Assembly: GCF_026626665.1 (NCBI RefSeq)
Contig: NZ_JAPNKE010000002.1
Location: 5,743,168 to 5,807,167 of the forward strand
Reading direction: 5' to 3'
DNA: 64,000 nt
Source: Nannocystis pusilla
GTDB taxonomy: Bacteria; Myxococcota_A; Polyangia; Nannocystales; Nannocystaceae
The position numbers and the translations under genes are program-made. A model generated the notes under the pieces. The model saw only the letters and a list, made by a program, of their open reading frames with translations. It did not search any database and was not told the DNA's origin. Below are positions 58,150 through 64,000 of this stretch, piece by piece (the first letter of the stretch is position 1; each line of letters starts with the position of its first letter).

Positions 58150-60854
58150 TCCTTGGCGATGAGCGGCTCCTTCGCCGAGATCTCGACCGCGTACGCGGCC
58201 CCGGCGGGGAGCAGGAGTCTTTGATAACGGACGGCCTCGCCGACCGCGGGCACGACCACCGACAGCGCCGAGGCGTGGACCTCGGGGGTCGGCATGCCGG
58301 TCGCGTCGGAGCTGTCCTTTCGGGCATCTGGCTCGCCGCGCGAGCGCTCGGCCTTGTACTTGGCGCCCGGCGCCCGGCCCGCGCGGCGCGCCGCGAGCCG
58401 ACCGCCGAGCCGCCGCTGCACGGCCACGACCTCGACGGCCGCCGCGGCCTGCAGCACTCGCGGCTCCTCCGGCGGCGGCGGCGGGCCGGCCGTCCCCGCC
58501 ACGACGTCGACCACGGCGGTGAAGTCGCGCGAGTTCTGCGCGTCGACGGGCCCGGGCGTGGTCGCCTCCGGCGCCTTCGCCACCGCCTCGCCGCCGAGCG
58601 CCGGCGCGTCCGCGACCCCGCTGTCCGCCGCCGAAACGCCGTCGACCGCGATCTCCTTGTCGACCTTCGCCACGTCGGTCGGCTTCGCGACCTCGTCGGC
58701 GGCGGGTACTTTCTGCACCGTCTGCTCCGGCAGCCCCGCGCTGCCGGTCGGCGTCATCATCGACCCCTCCAGCGCGTCGTCGTCGAAGTCGTAGACCGAG
58801 ACCCCGCTCGACTTCACCGCGCCGCCGATCTTCTTCTTCGGCCGCTTGCGCCGGACCTCCGTCGACTTGGTCTGGACCTGGCGGTACTCCTCGACCAGCG
58901 CCGCGTTGGTCATCTTCTGATCGACCACCTCGGTCTGCTCGAGCTGCGCCAGCTTGTCGCCGACGGCGATCGCCTGCTGGTAGCTCGAGGCCGAGGCCGC
59001 GTAGTCGCCGCGCGCCCGCTCGTCCTCGGCCTTCTTCTTCAGCTCGGCCTGCGCCTGCACGTCCGCGTACGCGCGCGCCTTGGCCTGCTCCCGCACGCGA
59101 CGCTGAAGGGACATGTCCTGAGAGACAGCCGCCTTCCCCGCCACCACGTCGAGGTTGCTCTGCAGGCGGGCGATGTTCTCGTTCTTGGCCCCCATCCCGC
59201 GCAGCGCGTCGAGCTTGTCCTGGGCCGCGCGGAAGTCGTTGCGCATCCACGCCTGGACCGCGTCCTGGAACACCATGTCGGCCTGCGCCGCCCCGACCTC
59301 GCCGACCCCGAGCCCGTACGTGATGCCCTCGCCGCGGGTGAACGCCGCCACCACGTCGCCGTCGCCGGCGCGCTTGCGCGAGCGATAGCCGGGCGGCAGG
59401 TGCAGCGTCAGCCGCGACACCGCGATCGGGGCGTCGAGCGTCGGCAGCCGCAGCTCGCGGGTCTCGCGGCGCCGCCACTCGCTCGCCTCGCCGAGCAGGA
59501 TCACCTCGACCGGGAACGACAGCAGCCCCGTCACCGTCTCGACCGAGCGCAACAGCGGCACGATCCAGCTGCCGTCCTTGGCCCGGGCCGGCGCCGCGGT
59601 CTGACCGCCCACGCGCACCCCGATCACCTTGAAGCCGGCCGGCGGCGTCAGCCGCAGGTGCGCCGCCCGCTCGTTGCGGACCTCGTAGTGCGCCCGCACC
59701 AGCGCCCGGCCCTCGCGGCTGGTGGCGATCGTGTACGCCGCGACGTCGACCACCACCGGCGGCCCCTCGAGCGGCACGAAGCGCAGCAGGCTCAGGCTGC
59801 CCGCCCCGGCCTCGCCCTGCTGCACCAGCGCGGTCGTGGCTGTCCCTTCGACCAGGCCCTGCGCCCACCCCGGCAGCGCCGCCGAGGCCACGTAGCTCCA
59901 GCCCGGCGCCTCGGGCACCGCCTCGACCTCGCCGTCGCGCGCCAGCTGCAGCGCGACCTCGCTGTGGAACACGTCGACCGGCGCGACCTTCGGCAGGCTC
60001 ACCCGCGACTCGGCCGCCTTGCCGATCGCCTGCGACCAGCGCAGCTCGAGCTCGACGCGGTCGCGCACCGGCGCCTGCAGCTTGACGCGCACGCGGTCGC
60101 CCTCGCGCGTAAACCCGCGGACGTTGGCGCCGACGACGTCGAGGTCCGCGCCGAGCCCCGCGGTCTCGAGCGCGAGCGTCGACACCTCGCCCTGCCGCAC
60201 CTCCCACACCGCGCGGGCCCGGCCGCGCAGCTCGGCGTCGCCGACGGTCACGCCGATCCCGACCTTTGCAACCACCACCGGCGGGCGATCGGCGGCCGGC
60301 GCCGGCGGGGTCACGAACGACAGCGCCACCTCTCGCGCCCCGCTCCACTGCTTCTCGCGCACCGCCAGCGCCGCCTCGCCGTCGACCCGCAGCGCCGGCG
60401 CCAGCCCCGACGGCGCGGCGGCCTCGATCGTCCCGCGCACCGCCGGCAGCAGCTTCAGCGCCACCGCCTCGCGCGTCGGGTCGCCGGGCACGAACGCCTC
60501 GACCGTCAGCTCCACGCTGCCCGCCACCTTGCCCGTCACCGTCATCGCGCCCGCGGCGTCGACCTTCAGCGTCGCCGGGGCCGCGCCCCAGCGCGCCGAC
60601 ACCACCCGCAGCGCCGGCGCGTCGGCGAACAGCTCGCCGCTGAACCAACCTGTCCCGAAGGACTTGATCGTCCAGCGCCCGCGCAGCTGCAGCCCGCCCT
60701 CGACTGGCTGAAAGGACAGCTCGCGCCGTGCGACCCACGGCGCCGGCGCGGCGGCCTCGACCGGCGGCTTCGTCCATTCACGGTAGCGCTCGCCGGCGAT
60801 CTCCGCCGACCCCGAGGGCGGGGCCACCAGTGCGAGCACGAGCGCGAGCAACAC
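58146..60854 (-). CDS. 902-residue secreted protein, first of a conserved pair
   Basis: An intact frame with signal peptide (MLLALVLALVAPPSGSA). Residues about 40-480 are repeated beta-rich segments (LKVDAAGAMTVTGKVAGSVE, FKVIGVRVGGQTAAPARAKD, VSRLTLHLPPGYRSRKRAGD). A helical, Lys/Gln-rich coiled-coil or TPR-like part follows (residues about 520-650: EQAKARAYADVQAQAELKKK, YAASASSYQQAIAVGDKLAQ). Next is a low-complexity linker, and a short closing beta segment. A partial copy of the palindrome encodes VSQDMSLQRR inside the helical part. It is coupled to the next gene by ATGA. An envelope scaffold or vault-like assembly is speculation; no enzyme motif is seen. Confidence 0.8.
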   Translation of the reverse strand: MLLALVLALVAPPSGSAEIAGERYREWTKPPVEAAAPAPWVARRELSFQPVEGGLQLRGRWTIKSFGTGWFSGELFADAPALRVVSARWGAAPATLKVDAAGAMTVTGKVAGSVELTVEAFVPGDPTREAVALKLLPAVRGTIEAAAPSGLAPALRVDGEAALAVREKQWSGAREVALSFVTPPAPAADRPPVVVAKVGIGVTVGDAELRGRARAVWEVRQGEVSTLALETAGLGADLDVVGANVRGFTREGDRVRVKLQAPVRDRVELELRWSQAIGKAAESRVSLPKVAPVDVFHSEVALQLARDGEVEAVPEAPGWSYVASAALPGWAQGLVEGTATTALVQQGEAGAGSLSLLRFVPLEGPPVVVDVAAYTIATSREGRALVRAHYEVRNERAAHLRLTPPAGFKVIGVRVGGQTAAPARAKDGSWIVPLLRSVETVTGLLSFPVEVILLGEASEWRRRETRELRLPTLDAPIAVSRLTLHLPPGYRSRKRAGDGDVVAAFTRGEGITYGLGVGEVGAAQADMVFQDAVQAWMRNDFRAAQDKLDALRGMGAKNENIARLQSNLDVVAGKAAVSQDMSLQRRVREQAKARAYADVQAQAELKKKAEDERARGDYAASASSYQQAIAVGDKLAQLEQTEVVDQKMTNAALVEEYRQVQTKSTEVRRKRPKKKIGGAVKSSGVSVYDFDDDALEGSMMTPTGSAGLPEQTVQKVPAADEVAKPTDVAKVDKEIAVDGVSAADSGVADAPALGGEAVAKAPEATTPGPVDAQNSRDFTAVVDVVAGTAGPPPPPEEPRVLQAAAAVEVVAVQRRLGGRLAARRAGRAPGAKYKAERSRGEPDARKDSSDATGMPTPEVHASALSVVVPAVGEAVRYQRLLLPAGAAYAVEISAKEPLIAKE

Positions 60855-60918
60855 GACGCGGCGACGCTACCCCGGGGCCGGGGCCCGACAACCGGCCGAA
60901 CATCGGACGTCGCGGGCT

Positions 60919-62679
60919 TCAACCCTGCGCGTACATGTCCCAAAAATCACACTGCTGCGTGCGTACGCCGTTGAATAGATCCGGCGGCTCGTCGAGCAGC
61001 GCGCCGTTGTCGTCCGCGGCCACGTACGCCGGCCAGGTCAGGTCCGCGCCGGCCGGGTCGCCCGTCGCCGCGAAGCGGGCCCACGCCCCCTGCAGCCGCT
61101 GCGAGATCGCCAGGTCGTCCGCGTTCGGCTCGTACTGCAGCGGCTCGGGCAGCACCGCCCCCCAGGCGGCGAACACGTAGATCAGCTCGAGCCCGTGGAA
61201 CGCCGCCTTCGTGGCATTCGGCTGGGCGTCGTAGCCGTCGTAGGCGAAGTGGTAGCGGAACACCGGCGCGTCCTGCCCGGCGTCGGCCGCCCGCGCGGCC
61301 CGGCGCGCCCCGCAGATGAACTTCAAATCGGAGGTGAGCGCCACGTAGGCCGCCTGCCCGTCGCCTTCGTAGTCGGCCGCCGGGTACTGCGCCAGCACCA
61401 TCGCCGCCAGCGGCCCGAAGGTCGCCTGCACCAGCGCCTCGTACTGCGCCACAGTCAGCGGCGGCACCCCCTTGGCCGTCTCGTCGGCGTTGGCCCCGAA
61501 CATCAGCGGCATCTCGTTATGTGTCCCTTCGGACATGGCCTCGAGGGCAGGCTTCGGGATCACCGCCCCGTCGACGTGCGGCCCCCAGCCCTGCCCGAGC
61601 GCCGCCACGTCGGGGTAGCCGTCGGGCTGCAGCGTCAGGATGTCGGCGACCGCCAGGCCGCGCAGGCACGCCGCCGGATCGGGCGCCGCGGCGCAGCCCG
61701 ACGCCTGCAGCCACGGCGCGACGATGTCGGCCTCGTACTTCGCCAGCGTCCGCTCGTTGCACGACCCGCTCTGCACGATCGCCCGCTGGAACAGCCCCGC
61801 CGCGCGCGGCGAGCCGATCAGGCTGCACGTGTTCACCGCCCCCGCCGACTCGCCGAACAGCAGGACGCGCTGCGGATCGCCGCCGAAGCCGGCGATGTTG
61901 TCCTGCACCCACCGCAGCGCCAGCACCTGGTCGAGCAGCCCGTAGTTGCCCGACACCTGCTCCGACGACTCGGCCGCCAGCGCGTCCGCGGTCAGAAAGC
62001 CGAGCGCGCCGAGCCGGTAGTTGAGCGTCACCACCACCACGTCCTGCGCGGCCGCCAGCGCCGCCCCGTCGTACAGCGGGTCGTCGCTGCCGCCGGTCGC
62101 GTTGCCCCCGCCGTGGATGAACACGAGGACAGGTCGCTCCCCGCCGCCGGTCGCCGGCGTCCACACGTTGAGCGTCAGGCAGTCCTCGTCGCCGAGCATC
62201 GCCACCACGTCGCCCTGCGCGTTCTTCTCGACCTGCGGGCAGCGCGGTCCGAGCTCGTTCGCCGGCGTCAGTCCAGGCGCGCACAGGCGCGGCTCGGGCG
62301 GGCGCAGGCGCAGGTCCCCGAGCGGCGGCTCGGCGTAGCGGATCCCGCGGAACGCGACGACGTCGGCGAGCTGCTGGCCCTCGAGCGCCCCGCCGGTCGT
62401 CTGCACGATCGTCGGCCCCGGCGCGACGTCGGCCCCGCAGCCGCTCGGCCCGACGCTCGTCGGCGCGTCACCGGTGGAGTCCGGGCCCGTCAGCCCCGTC
62501 GTCGATCCATGCGTGGTCGGCTCGGCGGTCGTCACCGGGCCCGAGGCATCGCCGGTCGCGCTCGTCGTCGTCATCGGCTCGAGCGCCGTCGAATCATCCG
62601 TCCCGCTGCTCGACGCCGCGGTGCTGCAGCCGAGCACCGCGGTCGCCATCCACACCGCCCAACCTTCGCGCGTCGCCAT
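60919..62679 (-). CDS. carboxylesterase type B lipoprotein
   Basis: A 586-residue alpha/beta-hydrolase. The N-terminus is a lipoprotein signal (TAVLGCS) with a long Thr/Ser/Gly linker. The esterase domain has VFIHGGGNATGG (oxyanion hole), the nucleophile in LFGESAGAVN (Ser278), LNYRLGALGFL, and a late His in FHGLELIYVF typical of the family catalytic triad. DCLTLNVWTPA is the second family signature. Such enzymes hydrolyse carboxylic esters and some lipids. ATG 62679 (MATREGWAVWM) is used; 62649 is possible. Palindrome 61522-61535 falls in the frame (SEGTHNEMP). It stands alone. Confidence 0.92.
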   Translation of the reverse strand: MATREGWAVWMATAVLGCSTAASSSGTDDSTALEPMTTTSATGDASGPVTTAEPTTHGSTTGLTGPDSTGDAPTSVGPSGCGADVAPGPTIVQTTGGALEGQQLADVVAFRGIRYAEPPLGDLRLRPPEPRLCAPGLTPANELGPRCPQVEKNAQGDVVAMLGDEDCLTLNVWTPATGGGERPVLVFIHGGGNATGGSDDPLYDGAALAAAQDVVVVTLNYRLGALGFLTADALAAESSEQVSGNYGLLDQVLALRWVQDNIAGFGGDPQRVLLFGESAGAVNTCSLIGSPRAAGLFQRAIVQSGSCNERTLAKYEADIVAPWLQASGCAAAPDPAACLRGLAVADILTLQPDGYPDVAALGQGWGPHVDGAVIPKPALEAMSEGTHNEMPLMFGANADETAKGVPPLTVAQYEALVQATFGPLAAMVLAQYPAADYEGDGQAAYVALTSDLKFICGARRAARAADAGQDAPVFRYHFAYDGYDAQPNATKAAFHGLELIYVFAAWGAVLPEPLQYEPNADDLAISQRLQGAWARFAATGDPAGADLTWPAYVAADDNGALLDEPPDLFNGVRTQQCDFWDMYAQG

Positions 62680-62908
62680 CGCCCGCAGGATGGCCGGCCG
62701 CCTCTCGCCGCACAAGCGCGACGGCCTCGCGCCGCGCCGGAGGATCTCGTCGAGCGCCCGAACCCGCCCGCGCGCGGACCTCTCCTCGCGCGGCGACCTC
62801 GCTCGGTCGCACGGCCGCTCCAGCGTGTTCAGCGAGGCGGGCGGACGCAGGCGGCGCACCCTGCTCCAGCGCTGTGCGGTTCGACTCTCGAGCCGGCCGC
62901 ACCCGCTG

Positions 62909-63217
62909 TCACAACAACGAACCCGAGCGCGCGGTGCACGACCACGCGCCGAAGAACGTGTACTCGCGCTTGCACTCCGCCAGATACGACCCGCCCTTGG
63001 TCTGGAACTGGTAGGTCCGCCCGGTGACGCCGGTCGAGTGCCCGTTCGGCTCGGCGTTGCCCGCCAGCTTGCACGCCTCCGGCGTCTGGTTGAGCGCCTT
63101 GCACACCGCGTTGCGCGCCTCGCCCTGCGTCTCGCGGAAGTTCTGCGCATTCACGTACCCCTGGTAGCCGATGAACAGCGAGATCGCGAAGATGAGGTAC
63201 CAAATGAACTGGCGCAT
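62909..63217 (-). CDS. small exported or membrane-anchored protein
   Basis: About 102 residues: one N-terminal hydrophobic helix (MRQFIWYLIFAISLFIGYQG) and an outer domain with four Cys (residues near 39, 49, 82 and 93 of the processed frame), including ARNAVCKALNQTPEACKLAG and GGSYLAECKREYTFFGAWSC. The Cys pattern suggests disulfides outside the cytoplasm. ATG 63217 is preferred, and 63226 (MPAM) is possible. No family is recognised. Confidence 0.65.
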   Translation of the reverse strand: MRQFIWYLIFAISLFIGYQGYVNAQNFRETQGEARNAVCKALNQTPEACKLAGNAEPNGHSTGVTGRTYQFQTKGGSYLAECKREYTFFGAWSCTARSGSLL

Positions 63218-63314
63218 GGCGGGCATGGTCGCACATCGCTCGCGCCCGCGACAGCCCCCCGAACCGCGTTCGACCCCGACGCGGCCGCAGCGCTGCGGCC
63301 CCTTGCCACCGGAC

Positions 63315-64000
63315 TCAGAAGCGCACCGTCAGGCGCAGCGTCCCGAGCAGATAGCCCGGCGTGAGGTTCAGCGACTTCAACTCGGCGAAGCGGACGTTGT
63401 AGCGGAACTGGGCCCCGAAGCTCAGGTGCCGCCGCACCAGCAGATCGACCGCCAGGCCGAGGTACATCTCGCCGATCGTCGTGACCTCGCAGATCCGCGC
63501 GCTGTTGCACTTCAGCCCGACGTCACACGCACCGTTGGCCATACACGCTTCGCCGCGCTGCCCCGTCACCCCGCCCGTGGGCGTCACCACCCGCAGGCCC
63601 GCCACCCCGACCTCGATCAGCGGCAGGAAGCGCCCCAGGTCGAGCGCGAACACCGGACCGACGCCGTAGCTCATCACGTGAATCGTGCCCGGCGGCGCCG
63701 TGCGCACGACCTCCATGTCCATCTGCGCCCGCTCCTCGCCGACCGGGTGCCCCGAATAGACCCCCATCGCGCGCACCCAGATCCAGCGCCACGCCTGCAC
63801 GTCGAACTCCGCGCCCACGCCCGCCCCGTGCAGCCGCGGCGCCTGGTTGTTGCCCGTCGTGCGGCCCTGGAACGGCAGCCGCAACATCGCGTAGGTCGGC
63901 GCGACCGTCAGCGCGAACCGCCGCCGCGCCGACCACCCCTGACGAATGTCGGGCCGGGTGCGCGGCGGCGCGGTGCCGATCTGATTGTTCGGCGGCCGCA
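63315..64000 (-). CDS. outer-membrane beta-barrel protein, 5' truncated at window edge
   Basis: The frame stays open to the window end (base 64000), so the start is outside. The visible part is amphipathic beta strands (AGVGAEFDVQAWRWIWVRAM, SYGVGPVFALDLGRFLPLIE, MYLGLAVDLLVRRHLSFGAQ) ending in Phe (YLLGTLRLTVRF), the typical outer-membrane terminus. A Cys-rich loop (GEACMANGACDVGLKCNSAR) would be exposed at the surface. It resembles small OmpA/OmpW-type barrels of myxobacteria. Function cannot be told. Confidence 0.7.
   Translation of the reverse strand, partial: RPPNNQIGTAPPRTRPDIRQGWSARRRFALTVAPTYAMLRLPFQGRTTGNNQAPRLHGAGVGAEFDVQAWRWIWVRAMGVYSGHPVGEERAQMDMEVVRTAPPGTIHVMSYGVGPVFALDLGRFLPLIEVGVAGLRVVTPTGGVTGQRGEACMANGACDVGLKCNSARICEVTTIGEMYLGLAVDLLVRRHLSFGAQFRYNVRFAELKSLNLTPGYLLGTLRLTVRF

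Noticed and set aside
56365..60777. A 1470-codon open frame on the minus strand
   Set aside because: High GC leaves few stops. Only its last third matches the 56298-58149 gene; the rest is antisense-like sequence over the 902-residue protein.

Overview
The window is about 70% GC and looks like a chromosome segment of a myxobacterium (Myxococcota), most like the Nannocystis/Plesiocystis group. The signs are many secreted lipoproteins with Thr/Ser/Gly/Asp-rich linkers after the lipobox, several C-termini of the MYXO-CTERM kind (Cys-rich patch, hydrophobic helix, Arg run), an ADYC-type protein, an envelope caspase-like protein and an IgGFc-binding-type lipoprotein. I saw no tRNA, rRNA, IS element, phage gene or CRISPR array. 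The organism assignment is inference from gene style.

Layout. 1-13.2 kb: a 5'-truncated M3 oligopeptidase, a class I amidotransferase, an orphan GspC-like PDZ protein, a lipin/LNS2-type phosphatase lipoprotein, an MscS channel (minus strand), a VWA lipoprotein, an NDH-2 type NADH dehydrogenase, and a secretin-N-domain/PDZ pair. 13.2-19.6 kb: a minisatellite built on the motif ACATGTCC, an M15 peptidase with a sorting tail, an FG-GAP lipoprotein, a gene-poor stretch and an IgGFc-binding-type lipoprotein. 19.6-31.3 kb: purQ and a PurS-PurL fusion, a winged-helix protein, a VWA lipoprotein, an OprP/O-like porin, leuS and a small lipoprotein. 31.3-39.5 kb: an IPT/TIG-repeat protein divergent from an M4 metalloprotease, then a protein with two VWA-like segments. 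39.7-46.1 kb (minus): a tightly packed cluster of caspase-like lipoprotein, DUF4384-like lipoprotein, four related TPR/membrane proteins and a SUKH-like protein. 46.1-50 kb: a NatAB-type ABC exporter and an ADYC protein with a VLQGP repeat and a poly-Asp tail. 50-56 kb: AraC/SDR and Coq4/TetR pairs, a second minisatellite on the same motif, and a TetR regulator with a repeated basic tail divergent from a VOC protein. 56-64 kb: a coupled pair of large envelope proteins, a carboxylesterase lipoprotein, a small membrane protein and a 5'-truncated outer-membrane barrel.

Two properties run through the whole window. First, a short palindrome, TGTCC-N4-GGACA (often extended to ACATGTCC), recurs between genes and inside reading frames, and forms the repeated core of two tandem arrays. 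Second, many genes that must be continuous (purL, the NADH dehydrogenase, the VOC and TetR proteins) are split by single-base shifts, several of them at C runs. That points to residual indel errors in a long-read assembly, and coordinates of split genes are given as the reconstructed whole.

The most interesting locus is the caspase/DUF4384/TPR/SUKH cluster. Its genes overlap or nearly touch, and two of its TPR genes are an almost perfect 911-bp tandem duplication of what looks like a hybrid gene.
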